The notes below the pieces were generated by a model, which saw only the letters and a list, made by a program, of their open reading frames with translations, ran no database searches and was not told the origin of the DNA. From positions 43,218 to 107,217 of the forward strand of contig CACRXP010000984.1 of assembly GCA_902702965.1 (NCBI GenBank): a DNA stretch of 64,000 bases, in the 5' to 3' direction. Origin of the DNA: Spirometra erinaceieuropaei (taxonomy: Eukaryota; Platyhelminthes; Cestoda; Diphyllobothriidea; Diphyllobothriidae). Numbering within the stretch: the first letter of the stretch is position 1; every line of letters starts with the position of its first letter. The position numbers and the translations under genes are program-made. This document shows positions 11,161-22,008 of this stretch, one piece after another.

Positions 11161-12334
11161 TTACAGTGTGTGACCTATCTCATGAAATGTTGGCTGAAAT
11201 TCTGAAATGCGTTTTCGATTAGGAAGGATTATTTGGTCGCGGTTGTGTAACTGATTATATTAAGGCATAATCTTATAACTTTCTGAACTTGGCAGGATGT
11301 CCGCTTTTAAATGCATTTCTTTTCAATCTCCTGTAGAAAGCGTGCTCGGCAAAAAATGGCTGCTCAAGTAGCATGCAATTTTCCCACTGATTTTCGATGC
11401 TCTTGGAAATTCAATTATATTTTATAGAAACCACAAACAAAAATATGCCTTCTTTTAGTCAATCAATAGAGAATCACGTCTTCTTTATATTTCATACTTA
11501 AGAAAGGAGAATAATTAGGTTTTAAAAAAGTTTCTAATTATGAGACTTTTCAAGACCGCGATATGTCCATTGACATATCATCATACCTGGCCGTTCACCA
11601 CTGCTCCTCATGAAATGTACAACATGGTGCGCATCCATTGCAATATTTTATGGACCCTGTATGATATCTCTTTAATGGCATAGAAAAATATGGGATTTTC
11701 CTTATGCGGAACGCATGCACCTTGTAGAGTGTAATGACTATGCGCTAATGCGACGAATGATCGGCCTCCAAATTATTCGGCAATTAGGAAACTTTTTTAA
11801 AACCTAATTATACTCATTCGTTAAGTATAAAATATAAAGAAGAAATGATTGTGCAATAATTTACCGTACTAACAACACAGGTATTAGTTAAAAGCTGACG
11901 GATTTCAGCTAAAATATTCATATCAAATTTCGGACCGTGCCTGAAAAGGCCTGTTTCGAAAGAACTACTCCAAGTTCGCGCATTAATTTCCTCGGAAATT
12001 AAGCAAGGCAAGAAGAAATGATTCTCTGTTGATTGACTTAAAGAAAGCATATTTTTGTTTGTGGTTTCTATAAAATATATTTGAATTTCCAAGATCATCA
12101 AAAATCAATGGGAAAATTGCATGCTACTTAAGTAGCCATTTTTTGCCAAGCACGCTTTGTATAGGAGATTAAAAAGAAGTGCATTTAAAAGCCGACATCC
12201 TGCCAAGTCCAAAATGTTATAAGAGCATGCCTTAAGATAATCAGTTACACAACCGCCATTAAGTAATCATTCCTTATCGAAAAAGCATTTCAGAATTTCA
12301 GCCAACATTTCATGAGATAGGTCACGCACTGTAC
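11161..12334. repeat. Long inverted-repeat element (foldback-like)
   Basis: The left arm (about 11163-11545) matches the reverse complement of 11783-11848 plus 12010-12334. The outer ends read ACAGTGTGTGACCTATCTC on the left and the complement of the same motif at 12334. Arms of nearly 400 bp surround a loop of about 240 bp. The right arm is interrupted by a 159-bp insert. Related single-arm fragments lie at 598-640, 14455-14540, 18541-18770 and about 39585-39640, so this is a dispersed family. No transposase is encoded. It is probably a non-autonomous foldback or MITE-type element. Confidence 0.7.
11851..12009. mobile_element. 159-bp insertion inside the right arm
   Basis: This piece has no counterpart in the left arm. 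It is bracketed by identical 14-bp direct repeats, AAGAAGAAATGATT, at 11837-11850 and 12010-12023. That looks like a target-site duplication. On the minus strand it reads open as part of a 95-residue ORF with no recognised domain. Its source is unknown. Confidence 0.5.
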
Positions 12335-13523
12335 ATTTATATCGAAGGAGTTAAAATTAACGGAGACCGATCATAGTCAAAAATATTACACAGCGATTCA
12401 CATCAATCGCATTATGAATTTTTATGGGTCATCTAATAAGGATATTTGATTGACGAATGCACATTGTTGAACTTGGGTGTAGTAGTGTTGTCATGTTCAT
12501 TTACTACAACTCGCACTGTTTGGGTAGTAGAACGATGATGAATAATCAATGAACCCTACAAATTCCTAAAGATACGATGGCCACGCCCGCATTGATGCGT
12601 ACGTATGCGCAAGCATAATGTGTGACACATATAATCGGTCCAAATTTAGCACCTCTTCTTGTGTGAACGCAGAGATATTTTCTACTGTGTGCAATTTTAT
12701 ATTCCTTTGTGCAGCCTGCTCGATGTGAATTTAAACATTGCATATCGTGTAGCGAGTGTAAATAAACCTTCTGGATTGATCAATTACTGCGCCATGCACA
12801 TGCCTCATTCTGGTTGTTATCTCTGTCCATCGGATACAAAACTGAAGTTGGACGTATTTACATATAATCAAATCGATAGCTGGCCATTTAAACGGGTGCC
12901 CAACTACAACTTTATTGGCAAGGTTTGGTTTTGCTGCCCCACCTGATCGATATCGCATGGTAAGCTTTCCAAAAATATAGGAAGGTTGAGTAGGCTGAAT
13001 TTATAACTGTCATATTGTTCGCATCTTCACTTCAATTTTAATCCAGCGAGTAACTCTGCCACGAGGAGAGGAGTGCTTATAAGCCAGTCTGGGTAACGTT
13101 CTTTATCAGTTCACGCGCCCTTCCCTGCGCGTACTTCGATCCCTGCTTGCGCCCTCTCCATTATCCTGATCTAACAAGTGGTCAGGTAGACCTGCTAATG
13201 GAATTGTTTGGACGGTGTAAGACTCCCTCGGTTCCATAACAACAGCTATGAACTGAGAAGTACCATGCGGTTCCCACAGCGGCCTTCCAGTTGTGATTTT
13301 GACCTCCTTATCCTGTACATCCAGCGAATGGCTGTGTCAAGGAGTGTGTGCAAGCCACCTTCTCTCACATCCCCGCGCGTACTTCGAGCTCTTCTTGTGC
13401 CCTCTTTCCCTTCCTAATCCAGGGAATGACAATGTTAGACCTTTCAACTAATATTGTTTTCGTAAGCATATCATTTGATATTACTCACATGGAGCTGCAG
13501 AAACGATCCTCGCCACTTTGGTA
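12335..13523. other. Intergenic, nothing recognised
   Basis: Short ORFs on both strands overlap each other at 12546-12958, with no recognisable domain. No RNA gene seen. Confidence 0.4.
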
Positions 13524-13936
13524 AGGAGCGCTCATCGAACGTTCTTACGGAACTTACTCGTTCTGTTGTGCCTTGCGGGCTCTCTCTCTCTCGAGTCCAA
13601 CCGGCAGCCGCACAGTGCTACATGATATAGGCAGAATGTTATTACCGACAAAGACAAGGGAGACTGGAATGGCCAGTTCTGGCTTATTAGCCGTCGTCAG
13701 CCAGTCATACCCAACCCCGAAGTGTGGAACAACCGAGGCTCAACCTAGCGACCTGTTTGTTAAAAATCAACGTCTCTAACCACTGGGCCACGAGCCAGTT
13801 GCCTTGTCGGTCGCGAGTTCGAGCCTCAGGTGTTCCACACTTCGGGGTTGGGTATGACTGACTGACGACGGCTAATAAGCCAGAAATGGCCATCCCAGTC
13901 TCCCTTGCCTTCGTCGGTAAGACCATTCTGCCTTGA
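13524..13936 (+). mobile_element. Palindromic tRNA-derived short element, copy a
   Basis: The left part starts at GAGCGCTCATCGAACG and includes CTTGCGGGCTCTC, shared with the copies near 32 kb and 33 kb. It is followed by two inverted arms of about 150 bp (about 13634-13745 and about 13812-13936). The minus strand carries a tRNA-like head: A-box-like TGGCCCAGTGGTTAG at 13776-13790 and a B-box-like segment near 13736-13746. The right arm repeats the B-box half (GAGTTCGAGCC near 13815). The arms share TGACGACGGCTAATAAGCC. The layout is that of two SINE bodies joined head to head. Confidence 0.7.
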
Positions 13937-14454
13937 CACTTTATTTGTAAGATAGCTCTTGATTCACAGGTTTTTAAGAAGTACACATCCGTCAAGAATA
14001 TCTGTATGGACTGATTAAACGGTCTGAGCAGTGAATTAGTTTACATCTGCTTCTTTATACAGGGCTTACTAGGTGGTGTGCGCAAGATACATATTATCCG
14101 GAGCGACCACCTATTGGAAAAAACGATGAGAGGCCAGAGATGCCTTTGCTATCATAAAGGACGTTCTGTGATGACTGTATTGCGTGCCACAGGAAGTCAA
14201 ATACCATCTCATGATCATGAGGGCACCACTGTGCAGGAGCAAATTCGACATCGTCAGCACCTACGTCCTGAATGCGATGAGGGGAAGAATAAGCTCTCTT
14301 TTTCCTAATCATATGCTTTTGACATTATATTTAACTGAATCCTTTGAAAGCGAATGGTTAGTCGATGGATCGTGGTTACAAAACTGGAAAAAGACGTAAT
14401 TGTCTTCCGAATGTAAATAAGGACGAATTTGTTATGCATTTTTTTGCACGATGT
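13937..14454. other. Intergenic, nothing recognised
   Basis: Short overlapping ORFs on both strands without domains. Confidence 0.35.
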
Positions 14455-14540
14455 ATGATTGAATGTCCAAGGGCATCGAAAATCAATGAGAAAAATTTAT
14501 GCTACGTCGATAGCCATTTTTAAGGAGCGTTGTTTCTGCA
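14455..14540 (+). repeat. Decayed arm of the inverted-repeat family
   Basis: TCGAAAATCAATGAGAAAAA, then a GCTAC block and TAGCCATTTTT, follow the order seen at 12095-12150. Divergence is high. Confidence 0.4.
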
Positions 14541-15053
14541 TGCGGCCGAAAAAGATCGTTCAAAATTCGGCATCCGCAGGTGCCGCATGTTGGAAAATGT
14601 TAAAACAGAACTTAAGTGATCTTTCTGAAACGAAAGCTCATTTCAAATGTTTAGTTAACATTTGACGAGTTAGTCCACCTACTATTTAAATGACGACTGG
14701 TTAAATTGCGGCCGTTAAAACGCAGGTTATATACCGAAGAACGGTTTTAGGTAAGGTGCGCAGGAGTGATTCGAGCATAGTCTCAGGTGTATTGATATTC
14801 AGCAATTTGTTGCGTGTATCACCTGAATTTTATTTTAATAATTATCTCGTTAAATTTTACGTCTGCTCTTTTGCCAGAAAATCAAGACGCACGTGTGCCG
14901 TTACCAATAAGCATATTATATTTTCCTATTATTTGTGCAGTATAAATTCCAAAACCGCCCCAAGTGTGCTTCAGACTATGACTTGCAAAAAAGCCTTCGA
15001 GGTGAAATCTAGAACACTCAAGAAGCAGTGCTGATTTGTGCTAGAAGGTGCTT
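14541..15053. other. Intergenic, nothing recognised
   Basis: No supported feature. Several short ORFs lack coding character. Confidence 0.35.
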
Positions 15054-15829
15054 TCATGAACGTCGTCGATGGTCAGAAACAAATTGTATCAAATGCAGGC
15101 TACTACTTCCTTTCATGAAACACATTGTAAACCGTCTTCGTATGCAACCCAATATCTGTAAAACATATTTCGCTACTATGTTGCAGCCTTTACAAAAGTC
15201 AGACGCATTGCAATGTCTTTCAAAAAGAAACGCAATACACACGTGCACCGAAAGGGTGTATTTGGCACCGGTTGGTTCACAGTGGCTGGCTGCGGTACCG
15301 TCTCTCAGGTTAATCCAATTTTTTAGGTTTGCAAATTTTCTGGCTAACTCTTTGGTCCAGTTATATGGTAACGGCATGCACTGCGATACACCGAGATGGG
15401 CCTAATCAGTAGATACACCTTATTGCTATACTATCTGCATGAACTAAATTGTAACGGCCATGATATGTACTCAAAGTTTGCACAATCGGCACGGCGATGG
15501 GGAGAGACTTAATCACTAATGTGTAAATTAAGTGAATGAACTCGTCATACGGAAAGTACACTTGATATAAACGGTTGCAATGAGGCTTGACGGCAGTGTG
15601 CTGAATAATTTCGCCAAACAACGCAGAAAGTGCCAAGGTTGTAATGTCAACATGCTGCTGGCCATGTGTTTGTGGAAGCCCATTGACGTGAACTACAATT
15701 TGGATTCCGTGGAATGGGCAACATATTTTTTTCCTCGCCGACCACCTCTGTGATATAATTCTTGAAAATCGTGGACAATACACAAACGACCGAAAGAATC
15801 ATGGTTTGAAGCCATAAATCAGAATGCAT
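15054..15829 (-). pseudogene. piggyBac-like transposase relic
   Basis: Read on the minus strand across three shifted frames, the order of residues follows piggyBac-derived (PGBD) proteins. First comes a GIQIVVHVNGLP-like strand. Then TTLALSALFGEIIQ and LYQVYFPYDEFIHL, where active proteins have a VYFDNFFTS-type segment. Then a block where a GTVR-type motif would be expected (VQTLSTYHGR). At 15054-15377 a C-terminal cysteine/histidine cluster follows (HCEPTGAKYT, then further Cys). The catalytic Asp of the DNFFTS segment is lost. A short upstream piece at 16105-16260 (FCEGSKYAD) may be the region before it. Stops and frameshifts are frequent. The assignment is from memory of the family fold and could be wrong. 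Confidence 0.45.
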
Positions 15830-18540
15830 GGGTTAGACCTTCATTTTCTGACGACGAAATTTGATTTTCGAATCATGTTATTCTCATGTTTGCTTCTGAG
15901 CTGATTTGATGTATTGTCCGGCGGATGTGTGAAGTTTTTTCAATCAGCCGCAACCAGTCTTTGAACGAGTTTTGCGTTCTCAATTATCCGTGAATAAAAG
16001 GACAACGTCTCATGAACAGATTTTTAATGCAGCCTTTTTCAGATTTCGGCCCGTACTACCGATAATCGTATGATATAATATGCTCATGAATACGGCAGAA
16101 ATCACTATAAAGTCCCGGATGCTATATAATTGCTACTAATATCAGCATACTTACTGCCTTCACAGAATAAAAGATATTGATTCAAGGTAATTTTTAGTAA
16201 CTGTGAACATAAATTAAAACGGCAATTGTATAATGCAGTCCGGGCACCTAGACTTGTTATGCTAAAATAAAATATATTGTTCCATGTTGTGTGAGGTAAC
16301 TCACTAAAGTTAAGATGATGAACGTTTGCTCGCATTTAATCCCGATCAGAATACTATAAGGCTTTAAACGGTCGTAAAGTTTACTTATTCTTGAAATCCC
16401 GTTAGAATTTTATCTTGCCGCCTTACTATCCAAAGTGTTTTCTTAAATTGGAAAGGCGGGATAACAATGGCAGATATTTTGGAAGTTTATTATGTCTAGT
16501 AAGTGTTCGCCCTTCGAGCTTAACTCTTCGCGAAGTAGCCGTTCTCCTCCATTATTGCATGAACTTACTGACACGACTAACCGGAAACTGTTCGTTTAAA
16601 TGATCTTGTGCAACCGCATTTTGACTCCAGTACCGAGGTTAATTACATGTAGGATTTTCTTGAAACTTTGGTTCAGTTCATTTTAACGTATTTAAGGAAG
16701 AGTAGGTATTTACATTTGAAATCCTTATTGGTTGCACGCAGAGAAGTATAAGGAGAGATAAGAAAAGAAGTAAAATGATATTCTTAACCCGCACGTTTCT
16801 TAAAAACGAAAATGCCAAATCTTCGGACTTATTTTAGTTATATTGACGCGGATGTCGGCATCATTTTCAATTTCTTGTTTTCCTTAAATTACATTGGTAA
16901 GGACCTGATATGTTAAGGAGGGTCATTGGTAATATGTACAGACCTCACAAGGTATCCGAGGTCTTGTGTACTGGCCATGTTTTTTGGGTTTAGGGATAGC
17001 AGATTCGGAGGGTGTTTTGGAAATCAACAAGTTCTTTTTTTCCATAGCAACGTATATCGTACGTTTAATGCACTCGATAATTTATGGTTTCGTGAAATGT
17101 CTTTCTATGGCACATGTACGTGCCACTCCGTGAGCGCAACCTGTTTGCAAGCGTCTGTTCCCCTTTAACGAAAAGCGTTTGCTGGATCTCTTCTGATTAA
17201 GGCCGCACCGGCGGTGAACATCATTTAGCCATAGATAGTTACATCCGCAACAATGTTTGCTAATGGCATGCATTCACAAATCTACCTAAAAGTAAATTAA
17301 AGTCACTCATGCAAAATTATGATTGGCAATGTGAGAGAAATAAGCTTCATCTTCGGACACATAGCCATCTAGCATTATTACTGAACGTAGTTAGAAGGAT
17401 TTTGTCGATTCTAAACCGAATACTTACTAGAATGACATAAGATCGCTACGTCGTCCGAAAACCCATACAATAACGTGAATAACTTTTGGACAATATGCTT
17501 AATAGTATAAATCCTCAAAAACTAAATAAGGTTAATTGCTCTAATAATGCCACCTTTATACCGCGCTCGGTATAGGGCGAGCGGGCGACAGACTGTTCGT
17601 GTACTTTAATGGTGTAATACTTTGCAGTGCGTAGCCCGCAGATCACGTACGAGTGTAATGATGCGCGTTTTCTGATGGTTGGCAGGTCGACTGTACTTTG
17701 TTTAGTGAAGACAAATTAATCAGCGGCTTATACTCACGTGTTCTTTGTTCTTAGAAGACGACGGCTACGAGCTTCATAGACAGCAATATTTCACCAATGA
17801 AAAGTAGCACGCATACGATGACAGGCGAGTATTGCAGATGGGTGGAACTCGTAATCACTGAACTGCAAGTACGCTGACGGGGACGGTGGTATCGCATGCC
17901 AAACTGGAGTCCGCGCAATTTTCAAAAGATGCTCAAATACTCCTATTCGTCCTTTTTGTTATAGGATCCTCTCACCCCGGCAAGATAATATCAAATTTGC
18001 TAAAAGCTGCCAAAGGCCTGCAGAAGACGTAACATCACAGAATATCACAGGTTTGCCTTTTAGCTCCATTTTTACGTCATTGGTAGCTGACAGGTTTGCC
18101 TTTCTAATGGTTTGACAAAATAGTGTCTGAATATGACCAAAATAGTAAATCATGCGAATCTCAGCCTCAGAAGTTCCTTCACTGATGGTTGAAACCTAAA
18201 TATTAATTAATATAATCGGAGTTGATGTCGGAATCGACGGTGCGTCGGATGTAATAACTGGATTGAATGAGTGAGAATGCTTAATTTTGCGGTTTCAAGC
18301 ATACTAAAGCAGTGAGACGTATGAGATGCTTTAAGAAACTACGAACCATAAATGCAATGTGCTGTGGATCATTAAAAAGGGATAGGCATGATGCCGTTGG
18401 AAGTGACAATGCAAATCTTAGAAAATCTCACAATTAAAGGCGAGGTTAACACCAAACAGCACTCTGTTTTCGAGGACAGTGTCTGGAGACCACACGAACG
18501 GCTAATAAATTTGTAAAATAACGTATATTTTGTGAGTGGT
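15830..18540. other. Intergenic, little recognised
   Basis: Apart from a possible N-terminal piggyBac fragment at 16105-16335 (minus), there are only short ORFs without domains. Confidence 0.4.
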
Positions 18541-18770
18541 GTCTAAGAAAATATATCTGAATTTGTGAACTATCGAAAACCAATGCGAAAAATACCTGCC
18601 AATGAAATAAACACCTTTTACCGAGTGCAGTTTTTAAAGGAGATCGAAGGGAAATGCATTCGCATTATAAGCAATATCACAACTCAACCTAACTAATCCT
18701 TTCTAACTGAAAAACCGTTTAAAAAATTCAGCTAACTTTTCATGAACTCGGTCTCTCACAGCGTACACAT
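18541..18770 (+). repeat. Single arm of the inverted-repeat family
   Basis: Co-linear with 12060-12334: AAAATATATCTGAATTT, AAAACCAATGCGAAAAATAC, the GAAATGCATTC block, and CAGCTAACTTTTCATGAACT at the end. It is well diverged. Its outer end lies only about 30 bp before the first recognisable PLE2 codons. Confidence 0.55.
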
Positions 18771-18796
18771 ACTTTGCGTACATATACATAGGTGCA

Positions 18797-21080
18797 CATG
18801 CATATCGTTTTTACACAAATGCCGAAGGAAGAAGATTTTGCCAAAATCTGTCCAAATAAAACCTGCCATTAGAACTACTCAAGGATATCAAATTGCATTA
18901 CGTTGCGGCCAAAATATGCTTGGAGCCTTTATATCCAGTGCTCACTTCAGACTTCAGAAATGCCAAGCTTCTAAAGAACAGCATGCGCAATTCTGCCGAA
19001 ATAATCTCTCTTTAGAAGTAGTTGAATCTCTAAACGAAACGATTGCCTGCGTTTCCAACATCGAAAGACAGAAAAAAAGAAGTATCTTAGACAAAAAATG
19101 GATGGCCATCTCTCAGCGAATTCCTACAAACCAAACTTGCTCGACGAAGGTAGTGAACCTATCAGCAACAAAACTTACAACGACCGAAGAAAATGTACTT
19201 TCTATCGGAATGAAATATAATCCATCCGATGCGAAAGACCTAAACTTCCTTGCAAACTTGGAGCCTATAAAATTAGCAGAAAATCTTACGGACGATGAAG
19301 GTTTCACAATCCGGAATAGCACTGTACATGCCTTTAAGAACCGAAATCCATTTTCGGTACCATCACAAGAGGAAAGGAAAGCACTTAAAGCATTAAAAAG
19401 TGACAAAAGCATTGTCTTACTTCCTGCGGACAAAGGTGGGTCAACTGCAATTTTAAACAAAGCAGACTACAAAGAAAAGATGTTAGTATTATTAAAGGAT
19501 AGATCAAAATCCAAACCTCTTACCACGGACCCTAATAAAGCGCAGAATACGGCCACTAAAAAAGTTCTAAAATGTCTTACAGGAAAGAAACAAATATCAG
19601 GAGATATTGCCAAATCCTTACGACAAACTGAATCAGTCATTGCTAAGATCTATGGACTACCCAAGATTCACAAACCTGAAGTACCACTGCGACCAATAGT
19701 ATCGTTAATCGGTGCACCTAATTACAAGATTTCTAAATGGCTATTCCACAAACTCTATCCGTTGACAAAGGATTGTGAAACATCAATCAATAATTCAGCA
19801 GAAATTCTGGACAAATTGCAAGGACTGAGAATCGCAGCAGATTAAATAATGGTATCCTTCGATGTCGTATCTCTGTTCACCTCAATACCATTGGATTTAG
19901 CAAGACAATGTACAGAGGAACTTCTCCAGTACTACGACATGGATATCCCTGCATCTGCTTTACTTGAACTCTTAGACCTTTGTCTAGAAACGAACTTTTC
20001 ATTTGCGCAGGACTACTATCAACAACTGAAGGGAGCCCCTATGAGATCACCCATCTCTGATTTTCTGGCAGAAGTCACGATGCAGAAATTAGAGGCCATC
20101 GCCTTACCACTAGTTAACCCCAAATTATGGGTACGATATGTTGATGATACGTTAGTCATTGTTAAAAGTGATCAACTGGCAATACTCCACAATATTATTA
20201 ACTCAACACTTCCAGGAATCACATTCACACTCGAGAAAGAGGCTGACAACAAACTCCCTTTTCTTGATGTCCTCGTACAGAGAAAGCCTGACGGGAAATT
20301 TCACACTTCGGTTTACCGCAAAGAAACCTACGCGGAAGTTCTTTTGCATTACGAGAGCAATTACCCGATCTCTCACAAACGGAGTGCCGTGAAAGTCTCC
20401 TTAACCGAGCAAGAACCCACTGCTCTGACAACGAAACACGTCAAACAGAACTGAATTATTTGTTCAAACTATTTTCCCATAATGGGTATCCTAGATATTT
20501 TGTACACCGATGCATGCGACGACAGGAGTTAAAAGAAAAAGAGAAGGAACTAGATTGTTCCGATCAGGCGCCCAAACCTAAAACCTGGCGAACACTTCCA
20601 TACACTAAGAATGTGTCTGAACTAGTTGAAAGACACCTGAGGAAGCACCAGATACATGTGGCGCACAAACCGACGACTACACTTCGTAACCAGCTTGTAC
20701 ACCCTAAGGATAGGGTTGGCTATTTAGATAAGAAGGTAGTCGTCTATAAGATACCATGCAACACCTGTAATGCGGTTTACTGTGGCCAAACCGGGAAATC
20801 GGCCTCTACACGAATACACGAACATCAGTTGGCCGTAAAAAGGCGAGACTACTTGTCCCAAGTTGCCATGCATACTTTAGAAACCGGACACAAATTCGCC
20901 TGGGAAAGGGCCCGCATTGTAGGTGTCTGTTCATCTAAAAAGGGCCGTGAATTTTTGGAGGCCATCCATTCTGATAACGCATGCCTCAATAGACACGTAG
21001 AATTGGATACGGTGTACAACAGCCTCAAGGAAAAGTGGAAAAGGCATTTGCCAATCAGAGTAAGACACCAGCAGGAATGA
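18797..21080 (+). pseudogene. PLE2 reverse transcriptase / GIY-YIG polyprotein, broken
   Basis: Frame 1 runs from about 18797 to a TAA at 19843-19845. At that position the context (D-stop-IMVSFD) suggests a former Glu codon. The same frame continues to about 20390, then shifts to a frame open from 20460 back to that point and on to 21080. Landmarks are LPADKGGSTAIL, YGLPKIHKPEVPLRPI, MVSFDVVSLFTSI, the catalytic YVDD at 20137-20148, and FLDVLVQRK. The GIY-YIG part has VVYKIPCNTC and YCGQTGKSASTRIHEH, with the usual second motif changed to YCG. The conserved GAP-M-SPIS segment reads APMRSPIS instead of PMGSPIS. Typical of a retroelement dead for some time. Confidence 0.85.
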
Positions 21081-21130
21081 CAAGGCAAACTCGATTTTTC
21101 GGCATGTTTAAATTTGACTGTTTTGCACAT

Positions 21131-21184
21131 TTATTCCACGTCTGAAGACGACTTGGGGAACCAAGATCGGAAATTTATAATAAA
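21131..21184 (+). ncRNA. Hammerhead-like motif of PLE2
   Basis: CTGAAGA at 21142-21148 is followed by a stem II of CGA and TTGG pairing with CCAA and TCG around a GGAA tetraloop. GAAA is at 21170-21173. TTTATT (21131-21136) can pair with AATAAA (21179-21184) as distal stem I. The same motif in PLE4 keeps the pairing with different bases. Stem III and the cleavage site are unclear. Confidence 0.55.
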
Positions 21185-21254
21185 CCTTGTTAATCTTTCC
21201 CAAAGAGCTTATTTCTTTCGAAATATGATTCTTGGGATGCCTGTTTTCAAATTC

Positions 21255-21345
21255 ATACCTATACATATATATGTATATGCATATATATGTATGTATATAT
21301 GTATATGTATGTATATGTATATATGTATATACATGTATATGAGAA
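21255..21345. repeat. TATG/TATA microsatellite
   Basis: Mixed TATG, TATA and GTATA units between the 3' ends of PLE2 (plus) and PLE3 (minus). Low-complexity ORFs here are artefacts. Confidence 0.85.
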
Positions 21346-21369
21346 GATAAGGCGATCACAAGAACCATG

Positions 21370-21435
21370 GATTTATTTGCCTGACGTTTCGAAAGCAAAC
21401 AAGCTTCCATCATCGGAGGTGGGTTGCGTACTGCA
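21370..21435 (-). ncRNA. Hammerhead ribozyme of PLE3, core variant
   Basis: On the minus strand: core CCGATGA (complement of 21410-21416), stem II GGAAGC with GCTTTC, then GAAAC and GTCAGG. The layout matches the PLE1 ribozyme, with GAAACGTCAGGC identical. The core has CC where CU is expected (U4 to C), which should weaken or stop cleavage. Confidence 0.6.
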
Positions 21436-21645
21436 CGTCACAGTATCTAAGGGTTTTTCTTTCGTGCTGGCGTGTCACTGACTTCCAGCGCGCTGCATCA
21501 CACGGTATGGCGATGGTTGTCATGGCGACATCGGTTTCTCCTCATCCTTTGTCGGGTGTGGGGAGGGGGGCGGTGCCGGGGTGACAGCGGCCATTGCTCT
21601 TGTTTGTATTGTCCGTTGTCCGCCCTCGACGCATCTCGCCTTCCT

Positions 21646-21842
21646 GCCCCGTTCGCACCTGCCCGTATCCGCGTGGACGGTGGTTGTCATGCCACTGTTG
21701 ACGTCGGCCTGGGGGGTCCTGTCGCTGTCGGGGGATCTCGTCTCGCTGTCCCGTTCACACCTGCCCGTAGCCGTGTTCACGGTGGTTGTCATGCCAGGGT
21801 TGACGTCGGGCTGGGGGGGTTTGTCACTGTCGGGCGTTCTCA
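21646..21842. repeat. Two-unit tandem repeat in the PLE3 3' UTR
   Basis: Two units of about 100 bp share CGTTC-CACCTGCCCGTA, GGTGGTTGTCATGCCA and GTTGACGTCGG blocks. The region is GC-rich and open on several frames on both strands. It lies between the PLE3 stop codon and its ribozyme, so I treat it as untranslated. Confidence 0.6.
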
Positions 21843-22008
21843 TCGAGTGCTGGCGTCTGTCCGCGTTCGGACCCAGAAGGCGGTCTCCTGGGTTTGCGTT
21901 CGCCGCCGGTTGTCCCCCGGTTTCGTCCGTTCCCGGTGCCTGTCTATGCCCGTCCACGTTCCCGCTTGGTCCGGGTTTGATTACTGCCGTCTCTGGCCTG
22001 ACGAACCG

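Larger units (their letters stand above)
18797..21190 (+). mobile_element. Penelope-like element 2 (PLE2)
   Basis: A second PLE subfamily, clearly different from PLE1 and PLE3. It has N-terminal, reverse transcriptase and GIY-YIG regions and ends in a hammerhead-like motif at 21131-21184. It starts at FLHKCRRKKILPKS, which lines up with residues just inside the PLE1 N-terminus, so the 5' end is slightly truncated. It is broken by one stop and one frameshift. Confidence 0.85.
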
